Assembly (NCBI GenBank): GCA_021159845.1
Contig: JAGHDS010000161.1
Span: forward strand, 1 to 12,377
Source: Anaerolineae bacterium
GTDB taxonomy: Bacteria; Chloroflexota; Anaerolineae; DUEN01
DNA: 12,377 nt
Direction: 5' to 3'
Below are positions 1-7,420 of the stretch, one piece after another (positions within the stretch are counted from its first letter, which is position 1; every line of letters starts with the position of its first letter). The notes below the pieces were generated by a model. The model ran no database searches. It was not told the DNA's origin and saw only the letters and a list, made by a program, of their open reading frames with translations. A program made the translations under genes and the position numbers.

Positions 1-2
1 CC

Positions 3-305
3 GTGTCCCCTGTGCCACGTCCACCACAGGAGACACCCTCCGCGCCTGAGCCTGCCCGGCCGGGCATCACTGAACAAGAGCCATCCCTACACCCACCTGG
101 ACCTATCACCGTGCAATCCCAAGAGGACTTTAAGCTGCTAATCCGAAGCCTGGGGAAAGCACTTGGGTATGTATGGCTGGGATGCGGCATTCTACTCTTG
201 ATCGCGATCCCCGCAACGCTCATCTGGCTTGATCGCTACGGCCGGGAAACCGCCACACGGGAGGATCGCCATGAGCATGACAAGAACCGCCCTTCGGCGA
301 CATAG
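3..305 (+). CDS. Small single-pass membrane protein, unrecognised (start may lie upstream)
   Basis: I do not recognise this gene. The frame is open from the window edge, so the GTG at 3 is only the first possible start inside the window; another GTG lies at 12 and the true start may be upstream. The first ~40 residues are proline- and glutamate-rich and probably disordered. A hydrophobic segment follows at about residues 54-76 (GYVWLGCGILLLIAIPATLI region), then a charged tail rich in Arg, Glu, Asp and His. This suggests a small tail-anchored or single-span membrane protein with most of its mass on one side of the membrane. Its last 35 bp overlap the start of the following glycosyltransferase gene in another frame, so the two are probably co-transcribed and translationally coupled. 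No catalytic motif is visible and I assign no function. Confidence 0.6.
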   Translation: MSPVPRPPQETPSAPEPARPGITEQEPSLHPPGPITVQSQEDFKLLIRSLGKALGYVWLGCGILLLIAIPATLIWLDRYGRETATREDRHEHDKNRPSAT

Positions 306-1734
306 ATATTGGATAGCGGCGTTATTCACCACTTGGCTATCTTTAGCTTTACGCGCGTGGGGGCTGGACTTCCAAAGCCTATGGCGAGACGAAGTCGATG
401 CGCTGCGTTTCGCCACCCAACCATGGCCCAAGCTGCTAGCTATGTTCACCCGTCCGGGCGAGAACGGCCCTCTATTCTACCTCCTGCTTCGTCCCTGGCT
501 GGCCATCGCAGGCCATAGCGAGTACGCTCTGCGTTTTCCATCCCTGATGATGGGTGTCCTAGCCATACCGCTGGCGATGACCCTTGCCGCTCGCATGAGG
601 CTATCACGCTCGGCGCGCATCTCCCTCGGCCTGCTCATGGCGACAAACCCCTACCTGATCTGGTATAGCCAGGAAGGCAAAATGTACGCCCTGGTCACGA
701 CCCTCGTCTTGGCCAGCACCCTGGCCTTCGTCGAGGCACTGCGCCGCGGGGGAGCCTGGAGATGGGCGTTGTACTGGCTGCTGACTACGCTCTGCTTCTA
801 CGTCCACGTCCTGGCCGTGCTGGTCATCCCAATGCACATGCTATGGTTCATCGCCGGGTGGTCAAGCAGCCGCAGACGGTGGCGAGGGTATGCCGCCGCG
901 CTGGCCGGCCTCACATTGCCGTATCTGCCACTCGTGTGGTGGCAGCTCAAGTTGTGGAACTCCAGCCGGTTCAATCCTGGATTCCCCTTCATCCCCCTGG
1001 ACCAGATGGCCATCGTGCTCCTGCTGGCATTCACGCGAGGAATGCAGCCCACCTTCAACGCATGGGGGACCACACCGGCTGTCTTCCTGGCGCTGAGCGG
1101 CCTTTGGCTAAAAGATGATCGTATGCCCCATCGGGGAACGCTCATCACCTGGATCCTACTATGGCTGCTCTTCCCACCGCTGGCGCTGTTCGCCATCTCA
1201 CTGCACGTCCCGCTTTTCACCGACCGCTATCTGATCTGGGTCGCGCCGGCGCTGTGGATCCTCGTCGCGTGGGGAGCATCCCTTGTCGCCCGGTACTGCC
1301 AGTGGATCGCGTGGCTGGCCCTGGGGAGCATACTCGCCTTGCATATCCAGGGCGTCGGATTTCAGGTGCACACCCCGATTAAATCGGATTTCCGCCAGGC
1401 CGCGGCGCTGGTCGAGGGGGCGCGTGAGCCAGGCGAGATCGTAATGCCAATCATGCCATACATACGATATACATATGCTTACTATGCGGGGAACACCACT
1501 CCCTTGGTGGACCCTCCGTACACGAATGCTGGGGCAACACCAGAACAGGTTGACGCACAAATGCGCCGCCTACTCGCGGGAAAGGCAGGCGTATGGTTGG
1601 TGATCTCAGAAGAGAATGTATGGGACAAGCGACACTTAGTACGGGCGTGGCTGGACGAACACGGCAAGGCGGTTCTACATGCCCGGCTAGCCCGCGTGGA
1701 GGTGATTCACTATCGACTGGTGTCCTCGCCCTAG
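271..1734 (+). CDS. GT39/PMT-type (GT-C fold) membrane glycosyltransferase
   Basis: This is a 487-residue integral membrane protein with roughly 11-12 hydrophobic segments and a soluble C-terminal part from about residue 370. The first extracytoplasmic loop carries LWRDEVDA (D40, E41), the acidic pair typical of GT39/ArnT-like GT-C enzymes. It is followed by a segment ending GPLFYLLLRPW, which matches the family's usual PPLyyll pattern. These enzymes transfer sugars from polyprenyl-phosphate donors to proteins or lipids on the outer face of the membrane; the donor and acceptor here cannot be read from sequence. I chose ATG 271 because GGGAGG at 259-264 sits 6 nt upstream; the frame is open to an earlier ATG at 229 that lacks such a site and would overlap the preceding gene further. 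The patatin-like gene follows after 25 bp. The family call is secure, the substrate unknown. Confidence 0.85.
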   Translation: MSMTRTALRRHRYWIAALFTTWLSLALRAWGLDFQSLWRDEVDALRFATQPWPKLLAMFTRPGENGPLFYLLLRPWLAIAGHSEYALRFPSLMMGVLAIPLAMTLAARMRLSRSARISLGLLMATNPYLIWYSQEGKMYALVTTLVLASTLAFVEALRRGGAWRWALYWLLTTLCFYVHVLAVLVIPMHMLWFIAGWSSSRRRWRGYAAALAGLTLPYLPLVWWQLKLWNSSRFNPGFPFIPLDQMAIVLLLAFTRGMQPTFNAWGTTPAVFLALSGLWLKDDRMPHRGTLITWILLWLLFPPLALFAISLHVPLFTDRYLIWVAPALWILVAWGASLVARYCQWIAWLALGSILALHIQGVGFQVHTPIKSDFRQAAALVEGAREPGEIVMPIMPYIRYTYAYYAGNTTPLVDPPYTNAGATPEQVDAQMRRLLAGKAGVWLVISEENVWDKRHLVRAWLDEHGKAVLHARLARVEVIHYRLVSSP

Positions 1735-1759
1735 ATGGACTGAACAAGGAGTGAGCGAG

Positions 1760-2647
1760 GTGACGAATCAAGAGGATAAACCGGCAAATCGAAAGAAGAT
1801 GTTGCATTGGCTCGGCTCATGGCGCCGCCGCGTAGTACGATGGTGGTCACACTGGCGGCGTCCCAAGCCCCAATGCGTGGGGTTAGTGCTGAGCGGCGGT
1901 GCTGTACGCGGCATCGCTCATATCGGGGTCCTGCAAGTGTTGGAGGAAGCCGGTATCCCCATCGGCTGTATCGTCGGCGTCAGCGCCGGATCTCTCGTCG
2001 GGGCGGGCTACGCCGCTGGGCTCTCCCCCTCCGAGCTTGAGCAGATGGCTATGAGGTTGCGTTGGAAACACATCAGCCGCGTGAGCCGTCCCCGCCTCGG
2101 GCTGCTGGACATCAGCCCGCTAGAGGATTACATCGACGAGGCCTTCGGCCCCGGGCTGACGTTCTCCGACCTCCGAATCCCATTCGCCGCGGTGGCAACC
2201 GACATCGTAGCCAGTGAGCTGGTGGTTTTACGGGAAGGCCCCATTGCACCGGCTGTGCGCGCTAGCTGCTCCGTGCCCACCATCTTCAGCCCTGCCCGGC
2301 TGAACGGCCGCCTACTGGTGGACGGGGGCGTCCTGAATAACCTGCCCGTATCCGTAGCGTGGGACATGGGAGCCGATTACGTCATCGCGGTTGATCTCCT
2401 GCCGCGAGGAGCCCTGAGCCGGGAGCCACGCCATCTGATGGAGATGCTGACAGCGACGATCTACACACTCATGCAGGCAACCCACTTCGAGGCGGACCAG
2501 GCCAGTTGCTTGATCACACCTCGAGTTGTACACTTGAGCCTCACCGACTTCTCTAATGCTACGGCGCTATTGGAGGCGGGCCGGGCGGCCGCGCGCGTAG
2601 CGCTCCCCCAGCTCCTCTACGACCTGCACATGGCCGACATCCATTAA
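1760..2647 (+). CDS. Patatin-like phospholipase (RssA-type)
   Basis: This 295-residue protein has all the hallmarks of the patatin family. An oxyanion-hole glycine loop GGAVRG lies at residues 46-51, the nucleophile elbow GVSAGS puts the catalytic serine at 75, and the Asp of the Ser-Asp dyad lies in DGG at 188-190. ASCSVPTIF around 168-176 is also typical. It is expected to hydrolyse acyl esters of phospholipids or related lipids at the cytoplasmic side. Residues ~14-34 are rich in Trp and Arg (five Trp within 16 residues) and look like an amphipathic membrane-binding stretch placed before the catalytic domain. I chose GTG 1760 because AAGGAG at 1746-1751 lies 8 nt upstream; the in-frame GTG at 1751 would overlap that site. 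It is probably co-transcribed with the upstream GT39 gene. The physiological substrate is unknown. Confidence 0.88.
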   Translation: MTNQEDKPANRKKMLHWLGSWRRRVVRWWSHWRRPKPQCVGLVLSGGAVRGIAHIGVLQVLEEAGIPIGCIVGVSAGSLVGAGYAAGLSPSELEQMAMRLRWKHISRVSRPRLGLLDISPLEDYIDEAFGPGLTFSDLRIPFAAVATDIVASELVVLREGPIAPAVRASCSVPTIFSPARLNGRLLVDGGVLNNLPVSVAWDMGADYVIAVDLLPRGALSREPRHLMEMLTATIYTLMQATHFEADQASCLITPRVVHLSLTDFSNATALLEAGRAAARVALPQLLYDLHMADIH

Positions 2648-2844
2648 CATCTTGTCTTGGAGCCCATCCCTACTATACCCAGCCGCCCGGCCTACCCACT
2701 CACAGGGCCCCATCACGCCATACAAACAGCTGGGCTATGCACTCGAAAACCTGTGATATAATGGGGGTAATGAGGGGGCTGGAAGCATTGGCTACATGGC
2801 TCGCATGAACCATAATGGGCGCAATCTGCCAATAAGGCAATTCG
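2648..2844. other. Intergenic region upstream of hpnK, with leader
   Basis: This 197-bp gap is the longest non-coding stretch between + strand genes. It holds the extended -10 promoter described separately. The leader of about 75 nt from its predicted start site contains two very short open frames: ATG 2770 to TGA 2808 (12 codons), whose ATGA junction at 2805 starts a second short frame that ends at 2876, past the hpnK start. No good ribosome site precedes either, so coding is unproven. I see no convincing rho-independent terminator after the patatin gene; the CCCAGC/GCTGGG pair at 2678-2683 and 2729-2734 has a loop that is too long and no T tract. Confidence 0.5.
2754..2762 (+). promoter_or_regulatory. 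Extended -10 promoter upstream of hpnK
   Basis: A perfect TATAAT lies at 2757-2762, preceded by TG at 2754-2755 with one base between, which is the extended -10 form. No good TTGACA-like element is seen 16-18 bp upstream, which is common for extended -10 promoters. Transcription would begin near 2769-2770, about 75 nt before hpnK. This would give the hpnK-hpnI-M20 block its own promoter, separate from the GT39-patatin pair. Predicted from sequence only. Confidence 0.55.
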
Positions 2845-3753
2845 ATGAGAACGGGAACCAGGTCCCTGGCCCGTGACTACGAGATCCAGGTAATCATAAA
2901 TGCCGATGACTTCGGCCGATCCCCTGCCGTAAACGCCGCCGTCAAGCGGGCCCACCGGGAGGGCATCCTCACCAGCGCCAGCCTGATGGTGACCGGCGAC
3001 GCGGCTCAGGAGGCAATCGCCATAGCCCGGGAAATGCCATCTCTGGCCGTCGGGCTCCACGTGGTCGTGGCAAGCGGGCGCGCAGCGTTGCCGCCGAAGG
3101 AGATCCCCCACATCGTGAAGCCGGACGGTCGATTCCCCGACGACCCGGTGCGGCAGGGCCTCCTGTACGCTTTTAGCCGCACCGCCCGACGGGAGCTGGC
3201 ACGAGAACTTTCGGCTCAGTTCGAGCGTTTCGCGGCAACCGGGCTTGCCCTCTCCCATGTGGATGGCCATCAACACCTGCACATGCATCCCGTCGTATTC
3301 AACTTGCTGATCCCCCTGGCGGAACAATACGGCGCCAAGGGATTACGTCTACCCAGAGACGACTTGTGGCTGGCGTTAGGCTACGATCGCCGACAGGCAG
3401 GCGCCAAGATCTTGTGGGCCATCGCGCTGAACACACTCTGTCGCTGGGGCCGAGGCCGCCTATCTCGCAGGCGGCTAGTGGTCACACACCGGGTATACGG
3501 CGCCATGCAGACCGGCCATATGACGGAGGACTACGTTGCCAGAGTATTGCAACGGATAGAGGTCCCCACAGCCGAGCTGTACTTCCACCCCACTCTTGGA
3601 ACCGAGGTCGAGGCACTGGGCCCCAATCCTAATGACCTGGCAACATTGCTAAGTCCAACGATCCGGAGCATCATTCGGGAGCGCCATCTACGCCTTACGA
3701 CCTATGCCCGCCTCGCTGATTCCCCAACATCGCATACAATACCCGCACAATAG
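2845..3753 (+). CDS. hpnK: HpnK-like / ChbG-YdjC family carbohydrate deacetylase
   Basis: This 302-residue protein belongs to the YdjC/ChbG deacetylase family. The metal-site and catalytic signature is clear: NADDFG at residues 19-24, GLH at 70-72, and the His-rich segment HVDGHQHLHMHP at 138-149. In characterised hopanoid producers HpnK removes the acetyl group from N-acetylglucosaminyl-bacteriohopanetetrol, giving the free amino sugar; that role is known for the family and inferred here. The next gene encodes an HpnI-type glycosyltransferase, which is the usual partner and strongly favours HpnK over a chitooligosaccharide deacetylase. ATG 2845 is the only plausible start before NADDFG; its ribosome site (TAAGG, 7 nt upstream) is weak. 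The protein starts ~16 residues before the first beta strand and has no signal peptide, so it is probably cytoplasmic. Whether the true substrate is a hopanoid cannot be told from this window, which lacks a squalene-hopene cyclase. Confidence 0.82.
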   Translation: MRTGTRSLARDYEIQVIINADDFGRSPAVNAAVKRAHREGILTSASLMVTGDAAQEAIAIAREMPSLAVGLHVVVASGRAALPPKEIPHIVKPDGRFPDDPVRQGLLYAFSRTARRELARELSAQFERFAATGLALSHVDGHQHLHMHPVVFNLLIPLAEQYGAKGLRLPRDDLWLALGYDRRQAGAKILWAIALNTLCRWGRGRLSRRRLVVTHRVYGAMQTGHMTEDYVARVLQRIEVPTAELYFHPTLGTEVEALGPNPNDLATLLSPTIRSIIRERHLRLTTYARLADSPTSHTIPAQ

Positions 3754-3814
3754 CAAACTTTCACGAGGCCCAGGCGATCCAGTCGAGTAGGTGCCGATGG
3801 AGCGGAGTACGAAA

Positions 3815-5611
3815 ATGGTAGAGACCGCTTTATCACTCCTTACCTTCGCCAGTTGGGTATACTGGCTGGTAGCGTGGTGGCATGTACGGGCTTTCTTCCG
3901 AAGTCGCCCCGAGCTGCCCGATGATTTCACACCCCCTGTCTCCATCTTGAAACCGGTAAAGGGGCTGGATGCTCAAGCCTACGAGAATTTCATCAGCTTC
4001 TGTCAACAGGATTATCCGGATTTCGAGCTGGTTTTTGGCGTGGCCGACCCAGCCGATCCAGCCATACCCGTTATCAAGCGTCTGCAGCAAGACTGCCCAC
4101 AGCGCGACATCCGATTGATCGTGACGCCAGTCATCGGCACGAACCGCAAGGCCAGCACGCTTCACACTCTGGCTCTCGAAGCGCGCCACAACACGCTGGT
4201 CGTCAGCGATAGCGACATCCGGGTGACACCAGAATATCTACGGCGAGTCGTAGCCCCCCTAGCCAATGAACGCATCGGTCTGGTTACCTGCCTCTACCGA
4301 GGAGAGGCGGCATTGAGCCTGACCGCCCGCCTGGAAGCCCTACATATGGGAGTTACCTTCCTGCCCTCGGTGTTGATCGCCCGCAAGTTCCTGGATATGC
4401 GCTTCGCTCTGGGGGCCACTCTGGCGCTGCGACGAGACACACTGGCACGCATCGGCGGGTTCGCGGCCGTCACCGACTACCTGGCCGACGACTACCAGGT
4501 GGGCACCAGGGTCGCCGCCCTGGGGTTGAAGGTGTACCTGTCCGATTACATCGTAAGAAGTGTGCTGGGGGCCACCACGTTTCGCGACCAGTGGGATAGG
4601 GAGGTACGCTGGATTCGCTGTGCTCGCGTCAGCCGGCCGATGGAATTCCCCGGAATGCTCCTGACGTTCACCACACCGCTGGCCACGGTATTCGCCCTCG
4701 TTAGTGGGTTCTCTGCCGAGGGACAACACGTACTGGTCGTCTCCCTCCTGCTGCGGTGGCTGGTCGCCTGGCGGGTGACACACTACACCAACGACAGGGA
4801 ATCCCGCAGATGGCTTTTGCTGTTGCCCATACGAGACATGCTGAGCGCCCTGGTCTGGTGCGCGGGTGCAATGGGACGAAAAGTCACATGGCGGGGAGAG
4901 AGCTTCCTGGTCACCCGGGACGGCCGCCTGAAGCCACTACGTCGGTCCCAGCGCAGAGGCTTGCCAGCCCTGTTGGAAAAGGGCATACGCAGTCTGGACG
5001 GTTTACTTCGTCGATGTTACCATATCCATGAATTTACTGAGGAAGAGGATTGCATCCTCCGCCTTGCCCTGGCCAAGAGCGGGAAGGAGATCACACTCTC
5101 TGACGGCACTACAATCCATAGGGGCGATTACGTCGGCGAACTGCATCTTTGGAACGAACGCGTCCCACCGATGCCACCCGAAGGTCCCAACCTGGCCTGG
5201 GCACTGGCTTTTCAGCGTCAAATGGAGCGTTCTCTGCAATGTCTGGCAACCTACGTGGAAGCAGAGCCCCGCTTCCGCCATGTCAAAGCTTTCCGAGGAG
5301 ACCTGGCCTTTGGAAGCGGAGACGAATTCGATCAACTGGCCAGCGCGGCGCGTCACTGGGGTTTCGACCTGCTCGACCATCGGTCACCGCACGGGCTGAC
5401 TGGACGGTTCGTTGACTTCTGGCACCGAGTGTATCGATGGGGGCTGATCTGGGCGTTCAATCCAGGTAGCCTAAACAGCAAGCGTCTGAGCAGGCTCCGC
5501 CCCGGGGAATTCTGGATATCGCGCCGGAAGCTTTTGGAGCGGTACGGCACACGTCAACGAGGATCATATAGAGATCACCAACCCATCATGGAGGACCTTC
5601 CAACATGTTAG
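3815..5611 (+). CDS. hpnI: HpnI-like GT2/GT21 glycosyltransferase fused to a YkoP-like C-terminal domain
   Basis: The 598-residue product starts with a membrane segment (about residues 6-27), followed by a ceramide-glucosyltransferase-like GT domain. That domain contains VSILKPVKG at 42-50, the metal-binding DSD at 132-134, ADD at 224-226 as catalytic acid region, and the RxxRW motif (REVRW, 262-266) with the RVSRP sequence after it. Two or more hydrophobic segments follow at ~281-360. HpnI enzymes (usually ~380 residues) add N-acetylglucosamine to bacteriohopanetetrol at the inner membrane. Here an extra soluble domain of about 200 residues (~385-580) is appended; it contains LSDGTTIHRGD, VGELHLWNE and WISRRKLLERYG, which I recognise as resembling the B. 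subtilis YkoP family. ATG 3815 is chosen for GGAG at 3804-3807, 7 nt upstream; in-frame GTG 3791 and ATG 3797 have weaker sites. The M20 gene begins inside its last codons. The GT assignment is strong; the YkoP-like label is from memory of the motif pattern. Confidence 0.8.
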   Translation: MVETALSLLTFASWVYWLVAWWHVRAFFRSRPELPDDFTPPVSILKPVKGLDAQAYENFISFCQQDYPDFELVFGVADPADPAIPVIKRLQQDCPQRDIRLIVTPVIGTNRKASTLHTLALEARHNTLVVSDSDIRVTPEYLRRVVAPLANERIGLVTCLYRGEAALSLTARLEALHMGVTFLPSVLIARKFLDMRFALGATLALRRDTLARIGGFAAVTDYLADDYQVGTRVAALGLKVYLSDYIVRSVLGATTFRDQWDREVRWIRCARVSRPMEFPGMLLTFTTPLATVFALVSGFSAEGQHVLVVSLLLRWLVAWRVTHYTNDRESRRWLLLLPIRDMLSALVWCAGAMGRKVTWRGESFLVTRDGRLKPLRRSQRRGLPALLEKGIRSLDGLLRRCYHIHEFTEEEDCILRLALAKSGKEITLSDGTTIHRGDYVGELHLWNERVPPMPPEGPNLAWALAFQRQMERSLQCLATYVEAEPRFRHVKAFRGDLAFGSGDEFDQLASAARHWGFDLLDHRSPHGLTGRFVDFWHRVYRWGLIWAFNPGSLNSKRLSRLRPGEFWISRRKLLERYGTRQRGSYRDHQPIMEDLPTC

Positions 5612-6780
5612 AACAAGCCTATGCCATACACGAGCGTATCCGCGCACTGCGCCGGGAATTCCACATGCATCCCGAGCTGGGGTTCCAGGAGCACCAAACG
5701 GCAGCTAAGATCGCCCAAACTCTTTCCGAGCTCGGCATCCCCTACGAGACGGGGATTGCAAAGACCGGCGTAGTCGCCACGATCGGGCGGGGAGATGGCC
5801 CCTTGGTTGCCCTGCGGGCCGACATGGACGCGCTGCCCATCCAGGAGGCCAATGATGTGCCCTATCGCTCCCAAGAGGATGGGAAGATGCATGCCTGCGG
5901 CCATGACGCTCACACGGCCATGCTGTTAGGCGCTGCCATGCTGCTGAAGGACATCGAGGATTCGCTGCCCGGCCAGGTCCGACTGCTCTTCCAGCCATCC
6001 GAGGAGGGACAGGATGAAGAGGGAAAGTCCGGAGGGCTGCGTATGGTGGAAGAGGGAGCGCTGGAGGGCGTCGATGTGGTGTTCGGGCTACACGTGGACA
6101 CCGACTCCGAAGTCGGGACGATCGGCGTGCGGCCCGGGCCGATCCAGGCCGCCGCGGATGCCTTCGAGATGAGCGTGCTGGGACAGGCAGCTCACGCCGC
6201 CCATCCAGACCGCGGTGTGGACGCGATCGTTCTGGCCGCCCACGTCGTGCAGGCGATTCATCAGATCGTCTCCCGGAAGCTGGACCCTATGGACCCGGGC
6301 GTGATCACCATCGGCGTGATCCAGGGTGGGATGAAGGAAAACATCGTCTGTGATCAGGTGGACTTGAAGGGAACGATCCGCAGCTTGACCGAGGAGACGC
6401 GCCAGACGCTCTGGCGGGAGATCGAGCGCGCGGGGGAGGTAGCCCGTGCTTTGGGTGGCGACTACCGTTTGCAGATCAAGCCAGGGTATCCCCCCACCGT
6501 GAACAACGTGAAGGCCGCCGCCTTCGTGCGGCAAGTGGCGGAAACGATGCTGGGCTCCGATCACGTGCACGACGCTCCTGTGAGCATGGGAGCCGAGGAC
6601 TTCAGTTTCATGGCACAAGCGGCCCCCGGCTGCTTCTTCCGGCTGGGCGTGCGCACACCCGGAGGGCCAATCCGCGCTGGCCACAGCACGACGTTCGACA
6701 TCGATGAGGATGCCTTGCCCGTGGGGACAGCCATGCTGGCAGAACTCGCCCGGCGCTGGCTGATGGAGCACAAAGGATAA
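5605..6780 (+). CDS. M20 family metal-dependent amidohydrolase (N-acyl amino acid / hippurate hydrolase type)
   Basis: This 391-residue protein is a typical full-length M20D amidohydrolase. FHMHPELGFQE lies at 19-29, RADMDALP at 71-78, and the metal-ligand segment ACGHDAHT provides C98 and H100. FQPSEEG at 129-135 gives the catalytic base E133 and ligand E134, H163 lies in FGLHVD, and H360 in AGHSTTFDIDE. A dimerisation/lid domain occupies about residues 180-295. Relatives cleave the amide bond of N-acylated amino acids (hippurate, auxin conjugates, N-acetyl-diaminopimelate, aminobenzoyl-glutamate); which of these applies is not visible. There is no signal peptide, so it acts in the cytoplasm. 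GGAGG at 5590-5594 precedes ATG 5605 by 10 nt, and the start overlaps the hpnI stop by 7 nt, implying translational coupling. That coupling makes an N-deacylation step on the HpnI product or a related amino-lipid conceivable, but this is inference. Confidence 0.88.
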   Translation: MLEQAYAIHERIRALRREFHMHPELGFQEHQTAAKIAQTLSELGIPYETGIAKTGVVATIGRGDGPLVALRADMDALPIQEANDVPYRSQEDGKMHACGHDAHTAMLLGAAMLLKDIEDSLPGQVRLLFQPSEEGQDEEGKSGGLRMVEEGALEGVDVVFGLHVDTDSEVGTIGVRPGPIQAAADAFEMSVLGQAAHAAHPDRGVDAIVLAAHVVQAIHQIVSRKLDPMDPGVITIGVIQGGMKENIVCDQVDLKGTIRSLTEETRQTLWREIERAGEVARALGGDYRLQIKPGYPPTVNNVKAAAFVRQVAETMLGSDHVHDAPVSMGAEDFSFMAQAAPGCFFRLGVRTPGGPIRAGHSTTFDIDEDALPVGTAMLAELARRWLMEHKG

Positions 6781-6794
6781 ACAGGAGGCAGAGC

Positions 6795-7001
6795 ATGAGA
6801 AGGATTGAGGAGATGTTCCAGGAGCTTCCACACGACCTTCAACAAGAAGTCATAGATTTCATGGAGTTTCTCATCCAAAAACGAGCGCTCAAACGCGGGA
6901 GAAAGCTCCGACAGGATTGGGCTGGAGCGTTAAGGGATTATCGCGACCAGTACACCTCTTTAGAGCTGCAGAAAAAAGCGCTAGAGTGGCGCGGAGACTG
7001 A
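6795..7001 (+). CDS. vapB: DUF2281/VapB-type antitoxin
   Basis: This 68-residue protein matches the DUF2281/VapB-like antitoxin pattern: an N-terminal helix-rich part with ELPHDLQQEVIDFMEFLIQ (residues 10-28), a basic linker, then a C-terminal WAGALRDYRDQYTSLELQ segment (42-59) ending in KKALEWRGD. In such pairs the C-terminal part typically wraps the PIN toxin. An ideal AGGAGG (6783-6788) lies 6 nt before the ATG. The gene starts 14 bp after the M20 stop and ends 5 bp before the toxin start, which is classic antitoxin-first order. The N-terminal part is not an obvious AbrB or RHH DNA-binding domain, so autoregulation by this protein is uncertain. Confidence 0.8.
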   Translation: MRRIEEMFQELPHDLQQEVIDFMEFLIQKRALKRGRKLRQDWAGALRDYRDQYTSLELQKKALEWRGD

Positions 7002-7006
7002 ACCTG

Positions 7007-7420
7007 ATGCACCTGATAGACACCAATGTCTGGCTGGAACGCTTGCTTGACCAGAAACGGACGGAAGAGGTGAAGAGCTTTTTAGACCATGTCTCCACTG
7101 AACATCTCTTCATGACGGATCTCACTTATCATTCCATCGGCATTATCCTCACCAGGCTGGATCGCGATGAAGCCCTATGGCGGTTCACCAGGGATGCCTT
7201 CATAGATGGAGCAGTGACATTACTGCACCTGGATCCAATCGAGATCCAATCCGTGATTCAGGCCATGCGCCGTTTTAACCTGGATTTCGATGATGCGTAC
7301 CAGTACGTGGCGGCTGAGAGATGGGACCTCACCATCGTCAGTTTTGACACGGACTTCGATCGTACGGCTCGGGGGCGGAAGACGCCAGGAGAGATCCTTC
7401 GTGAGCATACCAACCAGTAG
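7007..7420 (+). CDS. vapC: PIN-domain ribonuclease toxin (VapC-like)
   Basis: This 137-residue protein is a PIN-domain nuclease. The first conserved acidic residue is D5 in HLIDTNVWLERLL, later acidic ligands lie in DFDDAYQY (93-100), and the final ones in SFDTDFDRT (112-120). VapC toxins cleave tRNA or rRNA in a Mg2+-dependent way and are held by the cognate antitoxin, here the gene directly upstream. The usual mid-domain Glu (around residue 40-43) is not obvious; MTDLTYHSIG at 36-45 offers D38, so the geometry of the site may differ slightly or be family-specific. ATG 7007 is chosen because GGAG at 6993-6996 lies 10 nt upstream and the protein then begins exactly at the first PIN strand; the frame is open to 6917 but that part only duplicates antitoxin coding DNA. 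Its 3' end overlaps the next gene's preferred start by 20 nt. Confidence 0.83.
   Translation: MHLIDTNVWLERLLDQKRTEEVKSFLDHVSTEHLFMTDLTYHSIGIILTRLDRDEALWRFTRDAFIDGAVTLLHLDPIEIQSVIQAMRRFNLDFDDAYQYVAAERWDLTIVSFDTDFDRTARGRKTPGEILREHTNQ

Noticed and set aside
2678..2734. Inverted pair CCCAGC / GCTGGG after the patatin gene as a terminator
   Set aside because: The loop is about 45 nt, the stem only 6 bp, and no T tract follows.
2713..3327. Open frame (204 codons) on the - strand opposite hpnK
   Set aside because: It is antisense to the conserved metal-site region of hpnK and has no family features or ribosome site of note.
3735..3740. TACAAT near the end of hpnK as a promoter for hpnI
   Set aside because: There is no -35-like element at the right distance and it lies in coding sequence; hpnI is more simply co-transcribed with hpnK.
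6088..6831. Long open frame (247 codons) on the - strand opposite the M20 gene
   Set aside because: It is a shadow of a well-supported M20 coding sequence in GC-rich DNA. The translation is His/Gly/Pro-rich with no recognisable domain.
6917..7006. Upstream extension of the PIN toxin frame
   Set aside because: It overlaps antitoxin coding sequence in another frame; the PIN fold begins exactly at the ATG at 7007, which has its own GGAG.
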